Below are positions 1 through 8,425 of a DNA stretch of 54,524 nt, piece after piece. Each line of letters starts with the position of its first letter. Position 1 is the stretch's first letter. The stretch comes from an uncultured Acetatifactor sp. (GTDB taxonomy: Bacteria > Bacillota > Clostridia > Lachnospirales > Lachnospiraceae). The notes below the pieces were generated by a model that did no database searches, was not told where the DNA came from, and saw nothing but the letters and a program-made list of their open reading frames with translations. The stretch spans positions 1 to 54,524 of the forward strand of contig CANQPH010000017.1 in NCBI GenBank assembly GCA_947625675.1, written 5' to 3'. The position numbers and the translations under genes were made by a program.

Positions 1-285
1 ATCGACGTTGTGATCGACTATGTGATCGAAGAAGAATTGCCGCGTGTCCGGGAACTGGCGAAGCTTTATCAGGCGGAACTCTATTACATCGTTCTTACGG
101 CGGAGGCGGAAGAAATTGAAAGACGTATCCGTATGCGCGGTGATGTGGACATGATCGACAGAGCCCTGTTCCTGAAAAAGAAACTGGAATCGATGCCGGA
201 AAACCAGGGGCATTTGTATGATAATACCCAGAAAAGTCCGGAGGATAGTGTCAGAGAAATCGTTCTTGAGCAGTATCTTGTATAA
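1..285 (+). CDS. Kinase-like P-loop protein, 3' end only
   Basis: The frame is open from the first base, upstream of the first possible GTG at 10, so the window begins inside this gene and the N-terminus with any Walker A motif is missing. About 94 residues remain. They contain a strand (LYYIVLTA) followed by an arginine-rich lid-like segment (ERRIRMRGDVD) and a late YDNTQKSPED segment. That order resembles the lid and following strand of small nucleoside, shikimate or zeta-toxin-type kinases. This is inference from pattern only; no substrate can be named. About 100 noncoding bases separate it from the decayed gene that follows. Confidence 0.5.
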   Translation: MDVVIDYVIEEELPRVRELAKLYQAELYYIVLTAEAEEIERRIRMRGDVDMIDRALFLKKKLESMPENQGHLYDNTQKSPEDSVREIVLEQYLV

Positions 286-386
286 GTTTGAAATTCTTGG
301 GGTATAGGTTGCGAGCGGGGCTGATTGTGGCAGCCATAGTAAAAAAGGAAATTGAATAATAGGGAATCTCAGGGAGAATTACATTG

Positions 387-990
387 ATGAATATTGCCGT
401 GTTATCCGATATACATGGCAACTATATTGCCTTGAATGAATGTATAAAAAGCGCTCAATAGAAAGGCAGATACGTTTGTTTTTCTCGGAGACTATGTTGG
501 TGAGCTGGCGTTTCCGCAAAAAACGATGGATATATTATATTCTGTAAAAGAGACATACAAGTGCTTTTTTATAAGAGAGAGCACCACAGCCTCGTATATT
601 TTGTGCGGCCACACCCATATACAAGGGAAAATAGAACATAAGGGGAAAGTAATTCTCAATCCTGGCTCCGCAGGTCTTTCTTTAAACGGAAAGGGTAAAG
701 CGCAGTTTATGATATTGCAGGGCGCACAGGATGCATGGAATGAGGAGTTTGTCAGTTTAGAGTACGATGCAGAGAGTGTGATTCGGGATTTACGCATTTC
801 GGGCCTATGGGAAAATGCGCCTGCGTGGTGTAAGGTCACAGAACATATGTTGAGAACGGGTGAGATTTCACACGGAGCGGTTTTGGAAAAAGTGATGGCG
901 CTATGCAAAGAGCAGGAAGGAGAATGTCGCTGGCCTAACATACCGGAAAAATATTGGGATTTGGCGGTTGGCGAATTGCTGGGAAATTAA
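387..990 (+). pseudogene. Decayed metallophosphoesterase (YfcE-like)
   Basis: An ATG at 387 opens MNIAVLSDIHGNYIALNE, the first metal-binding motif (DxH) of calcineurin-like phosphoesterases, but stops at a TAG (459-461). The family sequence resumes in the next frame from about 466 (TFVFLGDYVGELAFPQKTM, the GDY/GDxVDRG-like block). From there it jumps at about 583 from CFFIRE straight to a C-terminal GHTHIQGK block. The middle of the domain, which should carry GNHD/GNKE and a second histidine motif, is missing. Thus at least one frameshift and one internal deletion of roughly 150-250 bases are present. The distal frame runs to a TAA at 988. Function is presumably lost. Confidence 0.75.
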
Positions 991-1012
991 CTTGTTGCGG
1001 AGGAACTCTTTT

Positions 1013-1337
1013 ATGAGCAGTGATTGGCATTTTGAAGCTGACAATACAGTTTGTTCGTTCCGGGCTGTCGGAGTCCTGATCGACAAGGATATGGTGCTGG
1101 TTCAAAGTGATAACGGTGAATATGCCCTGCCCGGCGGTCATGTTAAAATTGGCGAAACGGCAGAGGAAACCCTTGTTCGGGAGTTCTTGGAGGAAACCGG
1201 CTTGAAAATCCGATGTAAACGAATGATCTGGTGCGATGAAAGTTTTTTCAAATGATTTGAATATCTATCCGTATTTCATAAAAAATAAAATCACGGATAT
1301 CGGCGGAGGAATTGAACATTTTGTTCACAGGGATTAA
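1013..1337 (+). pseudogene. Decayed NUDIX hydrolase with internal deletion
   Basis: A good ribosome binding site (GCGGAGGAA, about 997-1005) precedes ATG 1013. The product carries a complete NUDIX box, GHVKIGETAEETLVREFLEE followed by TGL, matching GX5EX7REUXEEXGU. Translation ends prematurely at 1255 after CDESFFK. In another frame the DNA from about 1252 to 1337 reads NDLNIYPYFIKNKITDIG and ends EHFVHRD, which looks like the C-terminal tail common in this NUDIX group. The simplest reading is an out-of-frame internal deletion of some tens of codons. It sits directly behind the similarly damaged phosphoesterase. A short active product is unlikely. Confidence 0.7.
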
Positions 1338-1389
1338 GGCCCGGCTAATTTAAAAGAACAATGAGAGCACTTGTATGATGGGAAGTGGA

Positions 1390-1938
1390 ATGAAAACATT
1401 AATACTGAATGGGTCGCCAAGGGCAAATGGAGACACTGCATCACTTGTTGAAAAACTGGTAAATTCTTTGTACGGCAACAGCCATATTGTAAATGCATAT
1501 AGATGCGATATATCACCTTGTATTGATTGTAGATTTTGTCGGGAAAATGACGGTTGCACGATTCACGATGAAATGCAGGAAGTATATTCGTATATCCAGA
1601 CATGCGACAATATCGTAATAGCCTCTCCCATCTATTTTTCAGAATTAACAGGCAGATTGCTGGATGTGGGGAGCAGATTGCAGAGATATTTCTGCGCCCG
1701 TTTCTTCAGAAATGAGATTCCTGTTCCAAAAACAAAAAAGGGAGCTGTTATACTTGTGGGCGGCGGGGACGGACATATAGAAAAAGCGTATGAAACGGCT
1801 TGTATTTTGCTGCACCATATGAACTGTTATAACGTTCATGAGGTTGTGTACAGCCACAATACGAATGAACTCCCCGCCGTTCAAGACGAAAAGGTCCTCC
1901 AGGGAATAAACAGCATTGCACGGTTTTTTAGCAGTTAA
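1390..1938 (+). CDS. Iron-sulfur flavoprotein / NADPH-dependent FMN reductase family
   Basis: A 182-residue flavodoxin-like protein. The N-terminus MKTLILNGSPRANGDTASLV has the FMN phosphate-binding loop (GSPRxxG) of the Isf/NADPH-dependent FMN reductase family. A compact cysteine cluster follows (PCIDCRFCRENDGC, CX2CX2CX5C), as in archaeal and clostridial iron-sulfur flavoproteins, where it binds a 4Fe-4S centre. ASPIYFSELTG is the usual second flavin loop. Likely a cytoplasmic electron-transfer flavoprotein of unknown partner. The ATG at 1390 is preferred over 1375 because the flavodoxin strand starts there and GGAAG lies just upstream. It stands alone, after the two decayed genes. Confidence 0.8.
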   Translation: MKTLILNGSPRANGDTASLVEKLVNSLYGNSHIVNAYRCDISPCIDCRFCRENDGCTIHDEMQEVYSYIQTCDNIVIASPIYFSELTGRLLDVGSRLQRYFCARFFRNEIPVPKTKKGAVILVGGGDGHIEKAYETACILLHHMNCYNVHEVVYSHNTNELPAVQDEKVLQGINSIARFFSS

Positions 1939-1967
1939 ATTTAATATCAGAAAGGAAATAAAATAAA

Positions 1968-1997
1968 TTGAGATTTTTTTGAGATTTATCCTATAAG
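1968..1997 (+). promoter_or_regulatory. Candidate sigma-A promoter for the lipoprotein gene
   Basis: TTGAGA (1968-1973), an 18-base AT-rich spacer and TATAAG (1992-1997), about 50 bases before the ATG at 2048. Good hexamers at near-standard spacing; not experimentally supported. Confidence 0.5.
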
Positions 1998-2047
1998 ATT
2001 CAGGCATGAGATTTTTTCAGAAATCAATGAAAATGGAGGAGATTTCA

Positions 2048-4498
2048 ATGAAAAAGAGAAATGCCTGGATCTTATTTTTGTGTTTCGTATGGTTAGCGGC
2101 TGCGCTGACGGCCTGCGGAGGAAGGAAAGACGGTGAGGGAGGAAGCCTGGAGGAAAACCCAAAAGGGACGGACGCAGAAACGGCCGGCCCAGGGGAGGAA
2201 GGATGCTGGGCCTATGTGCCGGAGTTCCTGGAAATGGGGGAAGTCCCTTATGGACAGGTGCAGCTGTTCGGGAATGATTTGTATTATTTTGAAGAACCGG
2301 AAGCCGTGGCCCCGGAAACGGAAAATTTGGAAGAGGCAGCTGAATCTTCCCCCTGGATTCTGCATCGAATTTCCCTGGGAACTGAGGATGATCCGGAAGA
2401 AGAAAATCCAGAGGATGAAGCCTCCCAGGGAAAGAAGGAAACCTCAAAAGAGGAACTTTCGTGGGAAGCGGGCGATTCGACCCTCACCCTGCGCCGAACG
2501 GACGGCGCAGCGGTGGACGGGGAATGGGAGGTCTGCGCCTTTGCGGCAACGGAAGAGGGGGACTTTTATTTGGTTCTACAAAGGGCGGATTCTGGGGACG
2601 AGGCGGAAGAAAAAGCTTTCTTCTGCAAATTCGACCTAGAGGGAAAGGAAGTCTTTGAAAAGGAAATCCCTTCCTCGCAGTATGCCTGGTTCCTGCAGGC
2701 CGACGGGGCGGGAACCGTCTGTGCCGCTTCCGGAAATGCCGCTTTTTGCTTTGATGAGGAGGGAGCCCTGAGGGGAAGTCTTTCCCTGGAAAATGAGAAC
2801 TGCCGCATTTCCGGCCTGGGCCTTGGCAGGACGGGAAAGTTCTATGCGGCGTATTATGAAAGCGAGGAAACGGGAGGATTTTTCATCATCGGGGATGCGT
2901 CCGATCAGTTGGTAGAGCTTGATTTTGAAGGTCAAGAGGCGTCGAAGGTGGAAGCGTCTTTTTCCGGCTATGAGGTGAGCGATCTTTTCCCTGGAAATGA
3001 GAAGGATTTTTTGTTGTATAACGAGAACGGTATCTATGATTATGAGATCGCCGCTCAAAGTGCGAAAGAAGTGCTGCAATGGCTGGATTGCGATGTCAAC
3101 GGCTCCTATGCGAGGCTTCTGGGTGTCACAGAGGAAGGAAAGATCGCAGCCGCCTGCAGGAGTGACTTTGGGGGCGAAACGGAAATCGTCCTCCTGGCCA
3201 GGACAGAGCTTGTCGCCGACCAGGAAAAACAGACCTTGAGGCTGGGCACCCTGTCCCCGGAGGATTCCACACTGCGGGCCTCCGTTGTAAATTTTAATAA
3301 AAAGAATGACAAGTACCGTATCGAGATCCAGTCCTTTTACGACAGCGCCAGCGGGGAAAGCTATGAGGACGCCCGCACCAATTTCCAGAACGCCATCCTT
3401 TCCGGGGATTGTCCCGATCTGATCGACTTGAGCGGCCTGGATGTGACGCTTTTCGCCTCCAAAGGGGTCTTTGCGGATCTGTCTCCTTATCTGGAAAACA
3501 GCGGCGTCCTGAAACGGGAAGATTTTCTGGAAAACATTCTGGAAGCGTATACCATAGGGGGCTGTCTGACGGCGATTCCCTATCGGTTTTCCGTCTCCTC
3601 CGTGGTCGGAAGTGCCGCCGATCTGCAGGATGTGGATTGGACGCTGGACGGGGTTATCGCTTATGCCGACGCCCATCCGGAAGCGGAATTGTTCAACCAT
3701 TCCCGCAGAAGCTCCATCCTGGAATTCCTGCTGACCTTTGGCCAGGAAGCTTTCTGGAACCGTGAGACGGGAGAGTGCCGCTTTGATTCCGAAGAATTTC
3801 AGAGACTTCTCCAGTTCGTGGGACGGTTTCCGGATACGGTGGAAATTCCGGATGGCGCTCCGGCCGGACCGGCCCGGATCCAGGCCGGGGAAGTGCTGTT
3901 GACCACGGCTTTTGAGACGGGATTGAATTCCTTCCAAACCTATCAGGAGATGTATCAGCCCTTTGGGGGCGCCGTCTATATCGGATATCCTACGGCGGAT
4001 GGAAGCGGCGGCCACAGGATCAGCAATGTCTACCAGACCTATGGAATTTCATCCAAATCCGCCCTCCAGGAAGGGGCCTGGGCGTTCCTGGAAAGCATTT
4101 TGACTCAGGAGAAAGCCAGTTCCTTTTCCTTTGGCTTTCCCACCTTGAAGCGGGCCCTTGACCGGATGGTGCGAGAAGCCCTGTTTTCCGGCTATGAATT
4201 GGACGAAGAGGGCAATCCCGTTTTGGACGAGGAAGGGAATCCGATTTCCAGCATAACGGCTCAGAGCACCTATTGGAGCGATGGATGGACTTATACCTTC
4301 CGTGCGCCCACCCAGGAAGAGATCGATGCGGTGCTGGATATGATCCGGAAAGCGAGGCTGGTGCCGGGGGATGACGATGAAATCCTGAAGATCATTGACG
4401 AAGAAGCGGAAGCCTTTTTCCAGGGGCAGAAGAGCGCAGAAGAGACGGCCAGGGTGATCCAGGGACGGGCCAGCATGTATGCCAGCGAGAGACAATAA
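2048..4498 (+). CDS. Large extracellular solute-binding lipoprotein
   Basis: An 816-residue lipoprotein. The start at 2048 has AGGAG seven bases upstream and yields a signal peptide MKKRNAWILFLCFVW ending in the lipobox LTAC, so the mature protein should be anchored to the outer face of the membrane. After an acidic linker, residues about 55-390 form a beta-rich region with repeated short strands of propeller character. From about residue 397 (LRLGTLSPEDSTLRASVVNF) it reads as an ABC-type sugar-binding protein (SBP_bac_1): a Phe-Asn-Lys first helix region, CPDLIDLSGLD, and ADLSPYLENSG. No permease or ATPase genes flank it, so its transporter, if any, is elsewhere. It may instead be a sensor. 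Substrate unknown. Confidence 0.8.
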   Translation: MKKRNAWILFLCFVWLAAALTACGGRKDGEGGSLEENPKGTDAETAGPGEEGCWAYVPEFLEMGEVPYGQVQLFGNDLYYFEEPEAVAPETENLEEAAESSPWILHRISLGTEDDPEEENPEDEASQGKKETSKEELSWEAGDSTLTLRRTDGAAVDGEWEVCAFAATEEGDFYLVLQRADSGDEAEEKAFFCKFDLEGKEVFEKEIPSSQYAWFLQADGAGTVCAASGNAAFCFDEEGALRGSLSLENENCRISGLGLGRTGKFYAAYYESEETGGFFIIGDASDQLVELDFEGQEASKVEASFSGYEVSDLFPGNEKDFLLYNENGIYDYEIAAQSAKEVLQWLDCDVNGSYARLLGVTEEGKIAAACRSDFGGETEIVLLARTELVADQEKQTLRLGTLSPEDSTLRASVVNFNKKNDKYRIEIQSFYDSASGESYEDARTNFQNAILSGDCPDLIDLSGLDVTLFASKGVFADLSPYLENSGVLKREDFLENILEAYTIGGCLTAIPYRFSVSSVVGSAADLQDVDWTLDGVIAYADAHPEAELFNHSRRSSILEFLLTFGQEAFWNRETGECRFDSEEFQRLLQFVGRFPDTVEIPDGAPAGPARIQAGEVLLTTAFETGLNSFQTYQEMYQPFGGAVYIGYPTADGSGGHRISNVYQTYGISSKSALQEGAWAFLESILTQEKASSFSFGFPTLKRALDRMVREALFSGYELDEEGNPVLDEEGNPISSITAQSTYWSDGWTYTFRAPTQEEIDAVLDMIRKARLVPGDDDEILKIIDEEAEAFFQGQKSAEETARVIQGRASMYASERQ

Positions 4499-4553
4499 AT
4501 AGTGAGAGTTCAGGCTGGATGAACAATAAATAGCGTCAAAATGGCGCTTTCAC

Positions 4554-4582
4554 TTGCCAGGACGGGAAAAAGGTAGTAGAAT
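4554..4582 (+). promoter_or_regulatory. Candidate sigma-A promoter
   Basis: TTGCCA (4554-4559), 17-base spacer, TAGAAT (4577-4582), 55 bases before the ATG at 4637. The spacing is exact and the -10 differs at one position from consensus. Confidence 0.5.
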
Positions 4583-4636
4583 AGGAAACACAGGTTCAAA
4601 ACCGCAGTTGGAAAATTTGGACGGAGGAACGTCAGC

Positions 4637-5257
4637 ATGCTTTTTTTACGGATGTTTACCACGGAAAAATACAAGGGAACCAGAAATTACCTGGATTCCC
4701 AGAAAAAATATGAAATCCTGCGAACCCTGCTGTATTTCGGGATCTCCTTAAGCTTGTTCCTGGCGGGATATTTTACCACCAAAAATTATAATGCGGCCCA
4801 GGGCATCACCGACGTGGATCCCCGATTGAACCTGCTCACGGTGGTGGCGGTGCTGGGATGCCTTCCCGCCAGCAAAAGCGCCGTGAACGCCATCCTTTTC
4901 CTGCGTTTCCACAGCTGCTCCAAGTGGGCGGCGGAGGAGATCGCCGCCCATTGCGGCGGTCTGGAGGGGCTCTTCGACATGGTGTTCACTTCTTATTCCA
5001 AGAATTATTCCGTGGCCCATTTGACGGTGCGGGGAAATACCATCTGCGGTTTTACGGAGGATAAAAATTTCGCAGAAAATGATTTTTACAAACACATTGA
5101 CGGGATCCTGCGGACGGATCATTTTTCCGACGTCACCGTGAAGATTTTTACGGATCTCAAAAAATATACGGCGAGGCTGGAAGAATTGAAACGCCTGGAG
5201 GCCAATGCAGAGCGCACGGCAGGAATCATAAGCACATTGAAGAGCGTCAGCCTGTAA
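4637..5257 (+). CDS. Small membrane protein of unknown function
   Basis: A 206-residue protein started by ATG 4637 behind GGAGGA. The N-terminal 30 residues are basic and soluble (MLFLRMFTTEKYKGTRNYLD). Two hydrophobic segments follow (about residues 33-52 LYFGISLSLFLAGYF, and 65-90 LLTVVAVLGCLPASKSAVNA), then a soluble cytoplasmic-looking domain of about 110 residues ending in an amphipathic helix. I recognise no catalytic motif. It is probably conserved in related clostridia, but that is an impression only. Its stop lies 88 bases before the pseudouridine synthase, in the same direction, so the two may be co-transcribed. Confidence 0.7.
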   Translation: MLFLRMFTTEKYKGTRNYLDSQKKYEILRTLLYFGISLSLFLAGYFTTKNYNAAQGITDVDPRLNLLTVVAVLGCLPASKSAVNAILFLRFHSCSKWAAEEIAAHCGGLEGLFDMVFTSYSKNYSVAHLTVRGNTICGFTEDKNFAENDFYKHIDGILRTDHFSDVTVKIFTDLKKYTARLEELKRLEANAERTAGIISTLKSVSL

Positions 5258-5345
5258 GGAGAGACAATGCAGTAACACAGCAAGCGCCGCAAAATGCGGC
5301 ATCACAGCGTAACGGCCCGCATACGCCCGCAGCATGGAGGAAGCA

Positions 5346-6503
5346 ATGCAGCAATTTACCATCGGTCCGGATCAGGCCGGGCAGCGTTTTGACAAATATT
5401 TACGAAGGATCCTCCCTGCCGCCACGGACGGCTTCCTTTACAAGATGCTTCGGAAGAAAAACATCACCCTGAACGGGAAAAAGGCGGAAGGGAAAGAGCC
5501 TGTAAAATCAGGAGATGAGGTGACGCTTTTCCTGTCGGAGGAAACTTTTACGAAGTTCGGAGGGCGGCTTCCGGTTGGCGGAGCCAATTCCCGAAATGTA
5601 ACTTTGCCTCCCGGCGCAAATACTGACGATTCATCTCTGCATTTCAGCGATTCGCTCCTGCGTTCCGGCAGCAAGGCTTCTGGAACAGGTGCGCCTGGCA
5701 AACCGCATCCGATGTCTCAGGACAGATTTGACGGACGCCTTCAGGAATACGGGCGGGCCTACGCTCATCTGAAGGGTGTCCGGGTTCTCTATGAGGATGA
5801 GCACGTTCTGATCCTGGATAAGCCCGCCGGGATTTTGTCCCAGAAATCGGCGCCCGGGGAGGAAAGCCTGAACGAATGGATGATCGGTTATCTGCTTGAA
5901 AAAGGAGCGGTGACGGAAGAGAGCCTTGCCCTGTTTAAACCTTCCGTGTGCAATCGTCTGGACCGCAATACAGGCGGTCTGGTGCTGTGCGGCAAGTCCC
6001 TGGCGGGAAGCCAGCAGCTTTCCAGCCTGCTCCGGGAACGGGGGCTTGGTAAATATTACCGTACCCTTGTGGTGGGGCGGATCGAGGAAGAGGCGGAGAT
6101 ACAGGGATATCTCGTGAAGGAGGAAGCTTCCAACCAGGTTCGCATTTTACAAAGCGATTCCCCCAACATCCACACCGCCTACACGCCCCTTCGAACATAT
6201 CCGGGGCATGACTGCACCTATCTGGAGGTGAAGCTGATCACCGGCAAGGCCCACCAGATCAGGGCTCATTTGGCCAGCATCGGCCATCCCGTGATCGGCG
6301 ATGGAAAATATGGGGAGGAGAAAGTCAATCTGGAATACCGGAACTCCTTTGGCGTGCGGAGCCAGCTTTTACATGCTTGCAGGCTGGAGTTCCCGGTTCT
6401 TGAGGGTGTGCTGTCCCCCTTGAGCGAAAAGCGCATCACCTCGCCCTTGCCGAGAAGGTTTCGGGAGACCCTGGAGGCCCTGAAAGAATTAGAGGGTGAA
6501 TAA
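5346..6503 (+). CDS. RluA/RluD-family 23S rRNA pseudouridine synthase
   Basis: A 385-residue pseudouridine synthase. An N-terminal S4 RNA-binding domain (about residues 1-75, AGQRFDKYLRRILP) is followed by the catalytic domain starting at VLYEDEHVLILDKPAG. The catalytic motif is NRLDRNTGGLVL with the nucleophile Asp near residue 206, and the late KAHQIRAHLASIGHPVIGDG motif is intact. The ATG at 5346 has GGAGGA just upstream and is preferred over 5334. Between the two domains lies an unusually long Ser/Gly/Pro-rich linker (about residues 76-135) that most relatives lack. A second RluA-family member lies at 36488-37399 (minus), so substrate uridines cannot be assigned here. Confidence 0.88.
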   Translation: MQQFTIGPDQAGQRFDKYLRRILPAATDGFLYKMLRKKNITLNGKKAEGKEPVKSGDEVTLFLSEETFTKFGGRLPVGGANSRNVTLPPGANTDDSSLHFSDSLLRSGSKASGTGAPGKPHPMSQDRFDGRLQEYGRAYAHLKGVRVLYEDEHVLILDKPAGILSQKSAPGEESLNEWMIGYLLEKGAVTEESLALFKPSVCNRLDRNTGGLVLCGKSLAGSQQLSSLLRERGLGKYYRTLVVGRIEEEAEIQGYLVKEEASNQVRILQSDSPNIHTAYTPLRTYPGHDCTYLEVKLITGKAHQIRAHLASIGHPVIGDGKYGEEKVNLEYRNSFGVRSQLLHACRLEFPVLEGVLSPLSEKRITSPLPRRFRETLEALKELEGE

Positions 6504-6628
6504 ACTCTGCGCAAACGAAGAAAATCTTCACAGGGAAATGGCTTTAAGGCCGAAATGGCTTCAAATTTTGTGAAAAAAAAAGTTAGAAAAGGCAGAAGAA
6601 CAGTTAGAAAAGGCAAGGAAAGGGAGAA

Positions 6629-7165
6629 ATGGCGACATGGAATTCCCGGGGACTGCGGGGCTCCACCCTGGAGGACATGATCAACCGCACCAATGAGAAG
6701 TATGCGGAAAACGGTCTGGCCCTGATTCAGAAGGTGCCCACCCCCATCACCCCCATCAAAATGGATAAAGAGCACCACCAGATCACCCTGGCTTATTTTG
6801 AGCAAAAGAGCACGGTGGACTATATCGGGGCCGTACAGGGGATCCCGGTCTGTTTTGATGCCAAAGAATGCGCCACGGACACTTTTTCCCTGCAGAACAT
6901 ACACGAACACCAGGTGGAATTCATGCGGAAGTTCGAACAGCAGAAGGGCATCGCTTTTTTCCTGATTTTCTATACCCACAAAGACGTGCTGTATTATCTG
7001 CCCTATGAAATGCTTCGTTATTTCTGGGACAGGGCCCAGGAGGGCGGACGGAAAAGCTTCCGTTACGAAGAACTGAATCCGGAATATGTCTTGCCCAAAA
7101 AGCACGGCATCCTGGTGCCTTATTTGGACATCCTCCAGAAAGATTTGGAAGATCGGGACTATTGA
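6629..7165 (+). CDS. recU: Holliday junction resolvase RecU
   Basis: A 178-residue protein of the Firmicute RecU family, the functional counterpart of RuvC that cuts four-way junctions during recombination and chromosome segregation. Seen: an N-terminal NSRGLRGSTLEDMINRTNE, the catalytic core TVDYIGAVQG followed by CFDAKE (acidic metal ligands plus Lys), and the conserved IHEHQVEFMRKFEQQKGIAF segment. Length is normal. ATG 6629 follows a GGGAG site. In Bacillus recU is paired with the PBP1 gene ponA; here it stands alone and its stop codon overlaps the -35 box of the histidine operon promoter. Confidence 0.93.
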   Translation: MATWNSRGLRGSTLEDMINRTNEKYAENGLALIQKVPTPITPIKMDKEHHQITLAYFEQKSTVDYIGAVQGIPVCFDAKECATDTFSLQNIHEHQVEFMRKFEQQKGIAFFLIFYTHKDVLYYLPYEMLRYFWDRAQEGGRKSFRYEELNPEYVLPKKHGILVPYLDILQKDLEDRDY

Positions 7166-7190
7166 CAGAAGGAAAACTCTCTGTTATACT
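7162..7190 (+). promoter_or_regulatory. Promoter of the histidine operon
   Basis: A perfect TTGACA (7162-7167), a 17-base spacer and TATACT (7185-7190). The -35 overlaps the recU stop codon. The leader of about 80 bases before hisZ has no recognisable T-box, histidine-rich leader peptide or terminator. Confidence 0.75.
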
Positions 7191-7279
7191 TACAAAATGG
7201 TTTCGCTTGCTATCGAATTACCACGCTAATTTGCTAAAGTAAACGGCCTGCGAAAGCGTTGAAAGGGATTTTAAAATAA

Positions 7280-8425
7280 ATGAGCAAAAAACTACTGCAT
7301 ACCCCGGAAGGGGTTCGGGATATTTACGGCAGGGAATATGAAAGAAAACTGGAAGTGGAAAGTCGTCTGCAGCGCATCATACGAAGCTACGGTTATGAAC
7401 CCATCCAGACGCCGACCTTTGAATTTTTTGACGTGTTTTCCAGGGAGATCGGCACAACTCCCAGCAAGGAATTGTATAAATTTTTTGACAAAGAGAACAA
7501 TACCCTGGTGCTGCGGCCGGACTTCACACCTTCCATCGCCAGGTGCGCCGCCAAATATCATATGGAAGATCAGGTTCCCATCCGCTTCACCTATGCGGGC
7601 AACACCTTCACCAACACTTCCAATCTTCAGGGAAAGCTCAAGGAAGTGACCCAGATGGGGGCGGAGCTGATCGGAGATGGTTCCGTGGAAGCGGATGGAG
7701 AGATGATCAGCCTGGTGATCGGCGCTCTGAAGGAGGCCGGTCTGGAGCGGTTCCAGGTGGGTATCGGCCAGATGGAATATTTCAAGGGGCTTTGCGAGGA
7801 AGCCGGTCTGGATACGGATACGGAATACCAGCTGAGAGAATATGTTTCCGGCAAAAATTATTTTGCGGCCCAGGAACTGCTCGTCGAAAGCAAAGTGGAA
7901 GAGCCCTATCTGGGAGTGCTGTTGGCTGCGGCGGATATGTTCGGCAACATGAATTCCCTGGAGGAGGCCAAAAGCCTGGTGCACAATTCCAGGTCCCTGG
8001 CCGCCATAAAGCGCCTGGAGGATCTCTATGAGGTGCTGAAGCTCTACGGCGTGGAACGGTATGTGACCTTTGACCTGAGCATCCTGAGCAAATATCACTA
8101 TTATACCGGCGTGATCTTCCGGGCTTATACCTACGGCGTGGGAGATGCGGTGGTGAAGGGCGGCAGATATGACAATCTGTTGTCCCAGTTCGGCAAAGAC
8201 GCCCCCGCCGTCGGGTTCGCCGTGGTGGTGGATGATCTGCTGGAAGCTCTGTCCCGACAGAAGGTGGAAATCCCTTTGCCGGAGGGCGTTCTGACCCTGT
8301 CCTATACCCGGGAAAATTATGGGGAAAAGCTTCAGGAAGCCAGACGCCTGCGCCGGGAGGGCAGGGCCGTGGAACTGGTGCCGGAAAGTACGATCGATAT
8401 GGAGAAGGACGATCAGCATGAGTGA
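7280..8425 (+). CDS. hisZ: ATP phosphoribosyltransferase regulatory subunit HisZ
   Basis: A 381-residue paralogue of histidyl-tRNA synthetase that has lost aminoacylation and instead forms the hetero-octameric, histidine-feedback-regulated first enzyme of histidine synthesis together with short-form HisG. Seen: TPEGVRDIYGREYERKLEVE at the N-terminus, the class II motif 2 region (VLRPDFTPSIARCAA, FTYAGNTFT), and YYTGVIFRAYTYGVGD towards the C-terminus. The anticodon-binding domain is only partly kept. It overlaps hisG by eight bases, which fits obligate co-expression. The start codon at 7280 has GAAAGGGA upstream. Confidence 0.93.
   Translation: MSKKLLHTPEGVRDIYGREYERKLEVESRLQRIIRSYGYEPIQTPTFEFFDVFSREIGTTPSKELYKFFDKENNTLVLRPDFTPSIARCAAKYHMEDQVPIRFTYAGNTFTNTSNLQGKLKEVTQMGAELIGDGSVEADGEMISLVIGALKEAGLERFQVGIGQMEYFKGLCEEAGLDTDTEYQLREYVSGKNYFAAQELLVESKVEEPYLGVLLAAADMFGNMNSLEEAKSLVHNSRSLAAIKRLEDLYEVLKLYGVERYVTFDLSILSKYHYYTGVIFRAYTYGVGDAVVKGGRYDNLLSQFGKDAPAVGFAVVVDDLLEALSRQKVEIPLPEGVLTLSYTRENYGEKLQEARRLRREGRAVELVPESTIDMEKDDQHE

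Noticed and set aside
2636..4015. Long minus-strand open frame opposite the solute-binding lipoprotein
   Set aside because: No ribosome binding site and low-complexity translation without family motifs; a shadow of a GC-rich gene with signal peptide and clear domain on the plus strand.
4492..4533. CAATAAATAG direct repeat after the lipoprotein gene
   Set aside because: Ten AT-rich bases repeated once at 32-base distance; too weak to interpret.
7191..7279. T-box or histidine attenuator in the his leader
   Set aside because: No T-box consensus, no His-codon run and no terminator/antiterminator pair in the 80-base leader.
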